Assembly: GCF_951230135.1 (NCBI RefSeq)
Contig: NZ_CATNVC010000004.1
Coordinates: 1 to 64,000 of the forward strand
DNA length: 64,000 bases
Source: Butyricicoccus sp. Marseille-Q5471
Lineage (GTDB): Bacteria; Bacillota; Clostridia; Oscillospirales; Butyricicoccaceae
Direction of reading: 5' to 3'
The notes under the pieces: generated by a model
The model's database searches: none
Seen by the model: only the letters and a program-made list of their open reading frames with translations
Told to the model about the DNA's origin: nothing
Part shown: positions 1-7,653 of the stretch, piece by piece
How positions within the stretch are numbered: position 1 is the first letter of the stretch
Layout: each line of letters begins with the position of its first letter
Made by a program: the position numbers and the translations under genes

Positions 1-184
1 TGCCGGCGATGTCCTTGCCTTCGCCCAGCAGCAGTCCGCAAACCTCAACGCCCATGTCGTCAGCCAGCTTGCGTGCCTCGGAGATCAGCTCCAGTACGGT
101 CGGCTGCAGCTTGCCCTGGCGCTGCTCGCAGAATACCCAAACACCGGAAAAATCGGTGAGATTGGTGTTGTTAAATTCAGCCAT
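1..184 (-). CDS. etfA: Electron transfer flavoprotein alpha subunit, N-terminal part (cut by window edge)
   Basis: Only the first 61 codons are inside the window. They read MAEFNNTNLTDF, then a GVWVFCEQRQGK stretch and an LLLGEG motif, as in the N-terminal ETF domain of EtfA. The ATG at 184 follows a ribosome-binding site (GGAGAAG). It lies 18 nt after the etfB stop, so it should be the third gene of a bcd-etfB-etfA operon. EtfA and EtfB form the FAD-containing flavoprotein that works with butyryl-CoA dehydrogenase. In clostridia this couples crotonyl-CoA reduction to ferredoxin reduction (established for the family). The FAD-binding C-terminal domain is outside the window. Confidence 0.9.
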   Translation of the reverse strand, partial: MAEFNNTNLTDFSGVWVFCEQRQGKLQPTVLELISEARKLADDMGVEVCGLLLGEGKDIAG

Positions 185-202
185 TTTAGCTTCTCCTTTC
201 GA

Positions 203-1003
203 TTAGATAATGTGCTTCTTCAGCAGAGCGGCAGCCAGAGTTTCGCAGGTAGCCTTATCTGCGCCCTCAAGCATAACGCCCTTGCCCTTCTGCGGGGGAG
301 TGAAGGACTTGAAGATGTTGGTGGGAGAACCCTTCAGGCCGATGGTGGTGGGATCGATCAGCGGATCATCCTTCAGGGTGTTGTAATCATAAACAGTTAC
401 AGGCTTTGCGTAGCAGTCCATGATGCCGCCGAGAGACATGTAACGGGGAGCGTTGAGCTCCTTGATGCAGGTCAGCAGGCAGGGAGTCTGCGCCTGGACG
501 GTCATGTAGCCATCCTCGAGCATACGCTTAACAGTAACGGAGCTGCCATCCTTCTTGATGTCAGCAGCGTAAGAAATCTGGGGAATGTCCAGCTTCTCAG
601 CAATCTGTGAGCCTACCTGAGCGGTATCACCGTCGATTGCCTGACGGCCGCAGAATACGACGTCGTCGTCCTCGAGGCCAATCTTCTTGATGGCAGCAGC
701 GAGGATCTGAGAGGTTGCGAAGGTATCGGAACCGCCGAATTCACGAGCGGAAACCAGTACGCCTTCGTCAGCGCCCATTGCGATCAGCTCACGCAACATG
801 CCTTCTGCCGGAGGGGGGCCCATGGTAACGACAACGACCTTGCAGCCGGTCTCGTCCTTGAGCTTGAGGGCAGCCTCAACCGCGTTGAGGTCATCCGGGT
901 TAATGATAGTTGCCATAGAAGCACGGTTCAGGGTGCCGTCCGGATTGACTGCAACCTTGCCGGAGGTGTCCGGAACCTGCTTTACACAAACAATAGCTTT
1001 CAT
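203..1003 (-). CDS. etfB: Electron transfer flavoprotein beta subunit
   Basis: A 266-aa protein, normal for EtfB. It begins MKAIVCVKQVPDT, the typical EtfB opening, and contains VVTMGPPPAEGMLRE, DTFATSQILAAAI and FCGRQAIDGDTAQVG, which are nucleotide-binding signatures of the family. The ATG is preceded by AAAGGAGG at good spacing. It lies between the acyl-CoA dehydrogenase gene (21 nt upstream) and etfA (18 nt downstream). The expected product is the small subunit of a cytoplasmic EtfAB that bifurcates electrons from NADH to ferredoxin and crotonyl-CoA with Bcd. The bifurcation role is known for clostridial homologues and is inferred here from the operon. Confidence 0.95.
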   Translation of the reverse strand: MKAIVCVKQVPDTSGKVAVNPDGTLNRASMATIINPDDLNAVEAALKLKDETGCKVVVVTMGPPPAEGMLRELIAMGADEGVLVSAREFGGSDTFATSQILAAAIKKIGLEDDDVVFCGRQAIDGDTAQVGSQIAEKLDIPQISYAADIKKDGSSVTVKRMLEDGYMTVQAQTPCLLTCIKELNAPRYMSLGGIMDCYAKPVTVYDYNTLKDDPLIDPTTIGLKGSPTNIFKSFTPPQKGKGVMLEGADKATCETLAAALLKKHII

Positions 1004-1023
1004 GTTCAGTTATCCTCCTTTTC

Positions 1024-2175
1024 TTAGCGCAGAATCTGACCGGCGATGACCATTCTCTGAACCTGAGAAGTGCCTTCGTAGATCTCAGTGATCTTGGCGT
1101 CACGCATCATGCGCTCCATCGGGTACTCACGGATATAGCCGTAACCGCCGTAGATCTGTACACACTTGGTGGTAACATCCATAGCGACCTCAGAAGCGTA
1201 CAGCTTAGCCATAGCAGCTTCCTTGGTGAACGGCAGGCCAACGTCATGGTTGAACGCAGCGCGGCGAACCAGCAGACGGGCAGCATCAATCTGGGTAGCC
1301 ATGTCAGCTACCATCCACTGCAGACCCTGGAACTTGTCCAGCGTCTTACCGAACTGAACGCGCTCCTTCATATACTGAACAGCCTTGTCCAGTGCGCCCT
1401 GAGCGATGCCCAGTGCCTGAGAAGCGATGCCGATACGGCCGCCGTCCAGCGTCATCATAGCAATCTTGAAGCCGCCGTTTTCCTTGCCCAGCAGACGGTC
1501 TGCGGGAAGCTTAATGTCCTCAAAAATCAGCTCAGAGGTCTGAGAACCGCGGATGCCCATCTTGTGCTCAATCTTGCCGATCGAGAAGCCCGGATCATCC
1601 TTATCAACGATGAAGGCGGAAATGCCGTGGTTGCCCTTAGCCTTGTCCGTCATCGCGAAAACGACATACGTGTCGGCACGGCCGCCGCCGGTGATGAACA
1701 CCTTGGTGCCGTTGAGGATGTAAGAACCGTCCTCCTGCTTGATGGCAACGGTCTGCTGTGCAGCAGAGTCGGTGCCGGCGTTCGGCTCGGTCAGGCCGAA
1801 TGCGCCAACCTTAGCGCCTTCCTTCGGCTCAATCAGCGGACGCAGCCACTTTTCCTTCTGCTCAGGGGTGCCGAAGTGGTAAATCGGCCAAGCGCCCAGC
1901 GTGCCGTGAGCGGACATAATGCCGCCAGTAGTCGCGCAAACGCGGCTCATCTCTTCGATTGCGATCGAGTAGCAAACATAGTTGCCGCCCGAACCGCCGA
2001 CTTCCTTCGGGAACTGAATGCCCATCATGCCGTACTTCATCAGCTTCTGGACGGTTTCCTCGGGGTAACGCTCCTGCTCGTCAATCTCAGCTGCGATCGG
2101 TTCTACTTCGTTGAGTGCGAACTCGCGGCAAAGCTTCTGAAACATCGCTTCTTCTTTTGTAAGCCTAAAATCCAT
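1024..2175 (-). CDS. bcd: Butyryl-CoA / short-chain acyl-CoA dehydrogenase
   Basis: A 383-aa protein, full length for the acyl-CoA dehydrogenase family. FAD/substrate-binding motifs seen include AFGLTEPNAGTDS near residue 130, FITGGGRADTYVVFA and KMGIRGSQTSELIFEDI. The C-terminal MRDAKITEIYEGTSQVQR carries the catalytic glutamate (EIYEGTS). The ATG at 2175 follows GGGAGGTAT. It is the first gene of bcd-etfB-etfA and has its own strong promoter. With EtfAB it should reduce crotonyl-CoA to butyryl-CoA in butyrate formation. The crt, hbd and thl genes often found beside it are absent upstream. Another short-chain acyl-CoA substrate cannot be excluded, but the EtfAB partner supports Bcd. Confidence 0.9.
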   Translation of the reverse strand: MDFRLTKEEAMFQKLCREFALNEVEPIAAEIDEQERYPEETVQKLMKYGMMGIQFPKEVGGSGGNYVCYSIAIEEMSRVCATTGGIMSAHGTLGAWPIYHFGTPEQKEKWLRPLIEPKEGAKVGAFGLTEPNAGTDSAAQQTVAIKQEDGSYILNGTKVFITGGGRADTYVVFAMTDKAKGNHGISAFIVDKDDPGFSIGKIEHKMGIRGSQTSELIFEDIKLPADRLLGKENGGFKIAMMTLDGGRIGIASQALGIAQGALDKAVQYMKERVQFGKTLDKFQGLQWMVADMATQIDAARLLVRRAAFNHDVGLPFTKEAAMAKLYASEVAMDVTTKCVQIYGGYGYIREYPMERMMRDAKITEIYEGTSQVQRMVIAGQILR

Positions 2176-2286
2176 GCCATATACCTCCCAAAAAATATTC
2201 GCAGGCGCACGCCATCCCGGGTCTTCGGCGAAAAATGCCGAAAACCTGCTGTTAGGTGCACCTTACTTTGGAGCATGTCTATAACT

Positions 2287-2314
2287 ATTATATCGTTTGT
2301 CGAAAATATGTCAA
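2287..2314 (-). promoter_or_regulatory. Housekeeping promoter of bcd-etfBA, in the 2176-2495 intergenic region
   Basis: On the minus strand a perfect -35 TTGACA (2309-2314) is followed after 16 nt by a perfect -10 TATAAT (2287-2292). The predicted start gives a leader of about 105 nt before bcd, with GC-rich inverted stretches. The rest of the 320-nt intergenic region is the AT-rich upstream of asnB. There only a weak plus-strand candidate is seen (TTGCAT, 16 nt, TAATAC near 2370). No clear Rex-type operator was recognised. Confidence 0.8.
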
Positions 2315-2495
2315 GGATTTAACACAGTTTTGTTGCGAAATTCCCACACAATTTCGCCTTCTTTTTTTGCATCTTTTTACATCCGGTGTAATACCTTCAA
2401 CACATTTCTCTCTGTAATCGTTCACGCGCACGCATAGTCCGGCATTTTTCAGCATAGGAAGGAGGGAAGTGACTATAAAGGAGGAGCTTTCATCT

Positions 2496-3887
2496 ATGTG
2501 TGGAATTGGCGGCTTTGTCGACTATGACCGCGACGCACGCGACTTTGGCTCAGTCGCCGCGCGTATGCTGCGTACCCTAACCCCGCGCGGGCCCGATGCG
2601 GGTGGCCAGTGGGGCGATTTGGACGCGACGCTTGTACATCGCAGACTGATCGTAATCGATCCGGAGGGCGGGCAGCAGCCCATGGTATCACCGGACGGAA
2701 ATACCATCCTTGTATATAACGGAGAGTTATATAATACGGAAGATATACGAAAAGACTTACTCTCATGCGGGCACACCTTTCGCGGGCACTCCGATACCGA
2801 GGTCGTGCTGCATGCATTTCTCGAATGGGGCACCGACGCGTTCCCCCGTTTTAATGGGATTTATGCCTTTGCGCTGTGGCAGGCAAACGAGCGCCGACTG
2901 ACGCTCTGCCGTGACCGGTTGGGCGTAAAGCCGCTGTTCATTGCCCACTCCAAGGGCGGCATTGTGTTCGGTTCGACGCTGGCCACGCTGCTGTGCCATC
3001 CTGAGATTGAGCCGGTCATTGATCAGGACGGCCTGCGCACGCTGCTGCTGCTCGGCCCGGCGCGCCCGCCCGAATCCGGTGTATTCCGGCAGATTCAGTC
3101 CATCCTGCCCGGACACTACGCCATTTTGACCCCTGAAAACTATATCGACCGTGCCTATTGGTCGCTGCAGGCGCACGAGCACGAGGATGATCTTGAAACA
3201 ACCATTGAACGCACGCACGATTTAATTTGTGATGCGACCCAGCGGCAGTTGGTGTCCGATGTGCCGCTTGCGACCTTCCTGTCGGGTGGTCTGGACTCCT
3301 CAATCCTGTCCATGCTGGCCGCCAAGGAGTACGCCGCGCGTGGCGAAACCCTGCACACCTGGTCGGTTGATTATCGGGATAACGACAAGTATTTTACAAA
3401 GAGTAATTTTCAGCCAAATAGTGACAGCGAGTATATCGGCATGATGGTTGATTTTCTGCATAGCGAGCATCACGACATCATCATCGAACCGGCTGCGCTC
3501 TGTGCCGCTCTGCTGCCCGCGACCGACGCGCGCGACCTGCCCGGCATGGCCGACGTAGACTCTTCCCTGCTGCTGTTCTGCGGCCAGATTAAGAAGGAGT
3601 TCACGGTATGCTTGTCCGGCGAGTGCGCCGATGAACTGTTCGGCGGTTATCCCTGGTATCATCGGGAGGAGATTCTGTTTGAGGATACCTTCCCCTGGTC
3701 CCGCTCGATTGACTTCCGCAAATCGCTGCTTGCACCGGGCACTGTGATGGACGGCGAGGAATTTGTGCGACAGCACTATCTGGACACCTGCCGCGCGGCC
3801 GACAAACTGTCTACCGACAGCAAGAAGGATGCCCGCATGCGCGAAATGTTCCTGCTCAATTTGGATTGGTTTATGGCGACCCTGCTT
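2496..3887 (+). pseudogene. asnB: Asparagine synthetase (glutamine-hydrolysing), 5' part, split by the inserted element
   Basis: Codons 1-464 of AsnB. The start is ATG 2496, not an earlier in-frame GTG at 2469, because Cys2 must become the N-terminal catalytic residue (MCGIGGFVDY) and AAAGGAGG lies just before it. The glutaminase domain shows RGPDAGG, HRRL, YNGELYN and GHSDTEVVL. The synthetase domain shows the ATP-pyrophosphatase loop SGGLDSS at residues 263-269 and LSGECADELFGGYPW. Homology stops exactly after WFMATLL; the expected continuation DRKDRMSMYSGLEVRVPF is found at 47443 on the same strand. The open frame runs on antisense to the protease gene until 5486, but a terminator at 3997-4044 should end the transcript. 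As it stands the product lacks its C-terminal quarter. Confidence 0.93.
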
Positions 3888-3913
3888 GAAGGAAGGGTTG
3901 CGAGAGGATACTT
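3866..3913. other. attL: left attachment site (asnB / element junction)
   Basis: The crossover is placed at GA 3888-3889. To the left is asnB coding sequence (ATGGCGACCCTGCTT). To the right, 3890-3913 is one arm of an inverted repeat whose partner is at the other junction (47419-47442). The shared arm pattern is AAGTATYCTYTYGCAACCCT, with 18 of 24 positions matching about the GA centre. A 7-nt identity ACCCTGC (3879-3885 and 47434-47440) also flanks the core. A two-base core at the dyad centre is the known geometry for large serine recombinases. The exact core is inferred, not proved. Confidence 0.8.
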
Positions 3914-3996
3914 GAGAAAACGCAGCTTTCCATATACCGCCGATGCGTACATCCTCACGCCCCCCCTGCATCAGTGCTGTTTCCGTCACGACTTAG

Positions 3997-4044
3997 AAAA
4001 ACAGACCCCCTCGATTGCTGAATGCCTTCGAAGGAGTCTGTTTT
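3997..4044 (-). terminator. Terminator after the subtilisin-SLH gene, usable on both strands
   Basis: Imperfect long stem: AAAACAGAC with CTCGA on one side pairs with TCGAAGG and GTCTGTTTT on the other. On the minus strand the stem ends in GTCTGTTTTTCT just after the protease stop at 4047. On the plus strand it ends in GTCTGTTTTC and would stop read-through from the broken asnB. Confidence 0.7.
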
Positions 4045-4046
4045 CT

Positions 4047-7000
4047 TTATTTCATGCAGATGAGACGCTGCAAAATTGCTGCAACTTCGGCTCTGGTGGC
4101 ATTGCCGCCCGGATCGAGCCGATTGCCGTCCTTGCCTGCAAGCAATCCCTGATTTGCCGCCCAGCGCAGTGCAGTCAAAGCCCAATCCGACGCGTCTGCC
4201 GCATCTGCAAATTCGAGTTTCTGCGTCGAAACGGCAGGTTTCCCCGAGAAATTGTACAGAATCACGGCAATCTGTTCCCGCGTAACGCTGTTGCCGGGAT
4301 AGAACATGCCGTCCCCCATGCCGCTGACCAGTCCCGAGCCGCCTGCCCACTGAACCGCATCACTGTACCAGCTGTCTTGGGATATATCGGCAAATGTAAC
4401 CGGCGCTGCAGTCTCAAGCGAAGCCGGATTGCCCGATGCCAGACGATGGAGCGTCGTCACCAGCATCGCGCGCGTCATTGTGCCGTCCGGCGAAAAAGAG
4501 GTGCTCGAGGTTCCCGTGAACAGACCCCGCGCGGTCACAAACGCGACTGCACCGTCAAACCAGTCACCGTCCGCAACATCATTAAAGGACAGGCCGCCGT
4601 TGACGATTTGATACGTTGCCGCATGATTTGCCGTAAAGGTCACCGAACCCTTTTCCACCACGCCCCACGGCAGGACGTGCAGCACGTATTGCTCATCCAC
4701 ATACGCCAGCACCTGTCCGTTCGCGCCTGTCGCGCGGCTGAGGTCGGGCACCAGACGATTGACATCAAAGCCCTCCGGCAGCGTCCCTGCGGGCACCGTG
4801 ATTTTCAGGCCTTCTCCGGTTACAAGCACAGCATTTTTGGCATTTTTTTCAACGAGCGCCGTGCTTTCCTCCGTGGTGATTTTGGCAGACTTCAGTGTCA
4901 GCGTGGTCGTGCCCTGACTATCCGTCATGGTATTGACCTCCGCAGCGGGCAGTACCGGCGTCGTAACACCGCCGCCGCCACCGCCTCCTCCTCCACCGGC
5001 AGCACCGCCGCCGGCAGCATTCCACTTGGCATAAACCGTGAGGTTTCCGGTCACTGCGGTTTGAGCCGTAAAGGCGCTGCCTGCGCCATTCTGCGCTGTA
5101 TACCAGCCGCCAAAGGTGTAGCCGCTTTGGGTGGGCGCGGCGGGCAATGCAACCGTACCGCCCTCGCGCACCTCGGAGGACGTGCTGTAGGTGCTGCCCT
5201 GACTGACAAAGGTCACTTTGTAGTGCGGCGCACTATCCTTGACGGTCAGCGTAACCGCAACCGGGTCGCCCGCGGCGAAGGCAACGGTCACTGTATGCAC
5301 GCCGTCGGTCAATGCGGTGTTCAGCAAAAGCTGCGCTGTGCCATCCGTAGACACCTCGGACAGCGTATAGCCCTCTGCTGTCAGCGCGGTTTGGTCGACG
5401 GTCACCCCTGTAATTGTGTTGCCGACCAGAGCGAGCGGAATGGCGGCCTGCTTTGCCGTATACCGATCAAACTCGACCGCACTTGACAGGGCGGCGGCCG
5501 TACCCGGCGGTGGCGCGCCGACATCCAGCGCAACACTCACCGCATCCAGCGTTGTCATGCTGCCGCTCTGCGCGGCAATCCTTAATGTCACGATGCGGTT
5601 TGCATCAGCCAGAGCAGGGGTGTAGGTCACGCGCGTACCACTCACCTGCACATTTCCCGTGCCGTTTCTTGTTTCCGCAACGCAGACAGTATCCGCGGGC
5701 AGCGCCGTGTTTTCACCGTCGCGGAACCACGATGCCGCGTCCACCGTATACGAAACCGCCGGGATCACGCTGTCGTATGACGGAGGTGTCGCCTGCCCGG
5801 TCTGCGTCCCCGCTCCCTGCGCTACATGAAGCGGCATGACAGCGAGGCGCAGCGTATACTGCTTGGACAGGCCGGCCGCACCCGCCGCACGCACGGTAAA
5901 GCTCCAGGTCGCGCCCGCATCCGCGGTGGTGATCTGATCCGCTATGCTGGTTGCAACCGTTGGCGTTACAATCACCTGATTGCTCGTCAGCGCAGACAGG
6001 TCGGTTCCGTACGGCTGATAGGCCAAATAGCTTCCATCCGCCTGCCGGATGGCCGTCTGCCCGTTTACAACAACCTCTGCCACATCGGTGGCATCATTTG
6101 ACTGCCATGCGGCAAACAGCGTCCGGTCACCGACCGAACCCGCCGGAATGGTCGTGACGCGCGCGCCGCTCAGATCACTTGTCTCATACCAACCGGCAAA
6201 TACATACCCGTCCCGCGTAGGCTCAGGCAGTGTGCAGGTGTCGTCCGTCACCTGATAGGTCTGCGCCGCCTGCTCGGGCAGCGTGCCGTCGTTCAGGCGA
6301 TAATCAATGGTATACGCACGCTGAAGCTCCTTGACAAATGCATCAACATTGACCACACCATAACCGTATTGGTTATCGTACCCTGCCGTTCCGCCGTCGA
6401 GCGACGTGTTTTCGAGCAGATACCGTATCCCCCGTTCGGTGATGTCATCATCATAGCCGCGTGCAATCGCCGCCATGCCGGTCACGACAGGTGCGGCAAA
6501 CGAGGTGCCTTTGTTGCTGCTCAGCGTCATATTCAGCATATACGCATCATCCGCGGTATTGCCCAGACTGACCACCCCTCCGCCCGGCGCGGTGACATAC
6601 ACCGAGCTGTTGCGCTGCGAAAAGGAGGAAACCGTCAAATCACGGTCGACCGAACCAACGCCGATGACATCGGTATATCCCGCCGGGTACTGCATGGTGG
6701 CGGCACCGCCGTTGCCCGCCGCCGCAACCATGATGACGCCCGCCGCCGCGGCACGGTCGATGGCTTCCGCAAGCGCGGTCGGGGACGAGCCCGAAATGCC
6801 AAGGCTGAGGTTCATCACGTCACAGCCGTCGTCCACGGCGGCGTTGATTGCCTGCACAACAGCGGAAAGCGTGGTCGTTTTTTGATTGAAAACACGGTAG
6901 GCCATGATTTCAGCATCCGGTGCAACGCCTGCCAGACCCTTTCCGTTATTGGTCTGCGCGGCGAGAATGCCTGCGGCAAATGTGCCGTGCCCATAGACAT

Positions 7001-7559
7001 CCTCATCGTATTGCAGCCCATCGCTATTGAAATTCTTACCGGTAATGTTTGCGCTGTTTAAATCCTCATGGGTTTTATTGATACCGGAATCAATAAATGC
7101 CACTTTGACCCCTGCCCCCCGCAAGCCGCGGTTGTAAGCGGTCATAGCGCCAATTTTAGAAAGATTCCACTGGCTGGTGTAGTAGCTGTCGTCCGGCGCG
7201 GCATCATCGGCGACCGTATCCAGCAGCTCGATATAATAGTTGGGTTCTATGTACTCCACATATTCCGGCGGAATCTCCTCGGCCTGTGCCCTATCCTCCA
7301 CTACGAGAAAATTTCCATCCTCAACGTACTGGACATCCGCATCCAGCATCATCGGCACGCTGCCGCCGCTCAGCTTGACGAGATACCCATCATGTGCGGG
7401 CACATCCCCCGCGGGTGCGCCATCCAGCGCGGACGCAGGTACCGCAAGCGCATTTGCGAGCAATGCGGCACATAAAAGCAGGCTCAAACGTCTGATAAAA
7501 ACACTTCCTTTTCTCTTTTTTCGAACTGTTTTGTTATCTCCAGTATACCAAACAAGCAC
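4047..7559 (-). CDS. Secreted subtilisin-like (S8) serine protease with InlB-type repeats and three SLH domains
   Basis: About 1170 aa. A hydrophobic signal segment (RRLSLLLCAALLANALAVPASA) is followed by a pro-region and an S8 catalytic domain. The triad is Asp157 (VAFIDSGIN), His191 (YGHGTFAAG) and Ser353 (NKGTSFAAP); residue numbers assume the GTG start at 7559. Two InlB/Flg_new-type repeats (GYVFAGWYE and GYTFGGWYT) follow, then a linker of ten glycines, then three SLH repeats ending at the C terminus. The protein should be exported, held on the cell wall through SLH binding to secondary wall polymer, and cleave or mature surface proteins, perhaps its giant neighbours (inference). The start is uncertain: GTG 7559 lies inside the predicted promoter. 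A site at ATC 7496 with AAAAGGAAG before it, or TTG 7487, would give a more normal signal peptide. Confidence 0.9.
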   Translation of the reverse strand: MLVWYTGDNKTVRKKRKGSVFIRRLSLLLCAALLANALAVPASALDGAPAGDVPAHDGYLVKLSGGSVPMMLDADVQYVEDGNFLVVEDRAQAEEIPPEYVEYIEPNYYIELLDTVADDAAPDDSYYTSQWNLSKIGAMTAYNRGLRGAGVKVAFIDSGINKTHEDLNSANITGKNFNSDGLQYDEDVYGHGTFAAGILAAQTNNGKGLAGVAPDAEIMAYRVFNQKTTTLSAVVQAINAAVDDGCDVMNLSLGISGSSPTALAEAIDRAAAAGVIMVAAAGNGGAATMQYPAGYTDVIGVGSVDRDLTVSSFSQRNSSVYVTAPGGGVVSLGNTADDAYMLNMTLSSNKGTSFAAPVVTGMAAIARGYDDDITERGIRYLLENTSLDGGTAGYDNQYGYGVVNVDAFVKELQRAYTIDYRLNDGTLPEQAAQTYQVTDDTCTLPEPTRDGYVFAGWYETSDLSGARVTTIPAGSVGDRTLFAAWQSNDATDVAEVVVNGQTAIRQADGSYLAYQPYGTDLSALTSNQVIVTPTVATSIADQITTADAGATWSFTVRAAGAAGLSKQYTLRLAVMPLHVAQGAGTQTGQATPPSYDSVIPAVSYTVDAASWFRDGENTALPADTVCVAETRNGTGNVQVSGTRVTYTPALADANRIVTLRIAAQSGSMTTLDAVSVALDVGAPPPGTAAALSSAVEFDRYTAKQAAIPLALVGNTITGVTVDQTALTAEGYTLSEVSTDGTAQLLLNTALTDGVHTVTVAFAAGDPVAVTLTVKDSAPHYKVTFVSQGSTYSTSSEVREGGTVALPAAPTQSGYTFGGWYTAQNGAGSAFTAQTAVTGNLTVYAKWNAAGGGAAGGGGGGGGGGVTTPVLPAAEVNTMTDSQGTTTLTLKSAKITTEESTALVEKNAKNAVLVTGEGLKITVPAGTLPEGFDVNRLVPDLSRATGANGQVLAYVDEQYVLHVLPWGVVEKGSVTFTANHAATYQIVNGGLSFNDVADGDWFDGAVAFVTARGLFTGTSSTSFSPDGTMTRAMLVTTLHRLASGNPASLETAAPVTFADISQDSWYSDAVQWAGGSGLVSGMGDGMFYPGNSVTREQIAVILYNFSGKPAVSTQKLEFADAADASDWALTALRWAANQGLLAGKDGNRLDPGGNATRAEVAAILQRLICMK

Positions 7560-7570
7560 AGCCGAAGCAA
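7542..7570 (-). promoter_or_regulatory. Promoter of the subtilisin-SLH gene, embedded in a hairpin
   Basis: Minus strand -35 TTGCTT (7565-7570), 17-nt spacer, -10 TATACT (7542-7547). The -35 lies inside the hairpin 7557-7585, so termination of the upstream giant gene and initiation of the protease gene share sequence. Confidence 0.6.
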
Positions 7571-7585
7571 TATGCTTCGGCTGTG
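7557..7585 (-). terminator. Perfect 11-bp hairpin after the 4189-aa protein gene
   Basis: CACAGCCGAAG, a 7-nt loop, then CTTCGGCTGTG. It lies about 70 nt past the stop of the giant gene. The following minus-strand tract CTTGTTTGG is only weakly T-rich, so termination may be partial. Confidence 0.55.
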
Positions 7586-7653
7586 CCCTTTGGCTGACTG
7601 TTGGGCGGACCGCTCAGGACAACGGTCCCTCAAGTCTTAGACAGCCCATGCAG

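Noticed and set aside
2176-2495. Rex (redox) operator controlling bcd
   Set aside because: No convincing inverted TTGTTAA/TTAACAA-type site was found near the promoter.
3879-3885. ACCCTGC (also at 47434-47440) as the crossover core
   Set aside because: It is shared by both junctions, but the dyad centre and the motif LLDRKDRM point to the GA a few bases further on. It remains a second choice.
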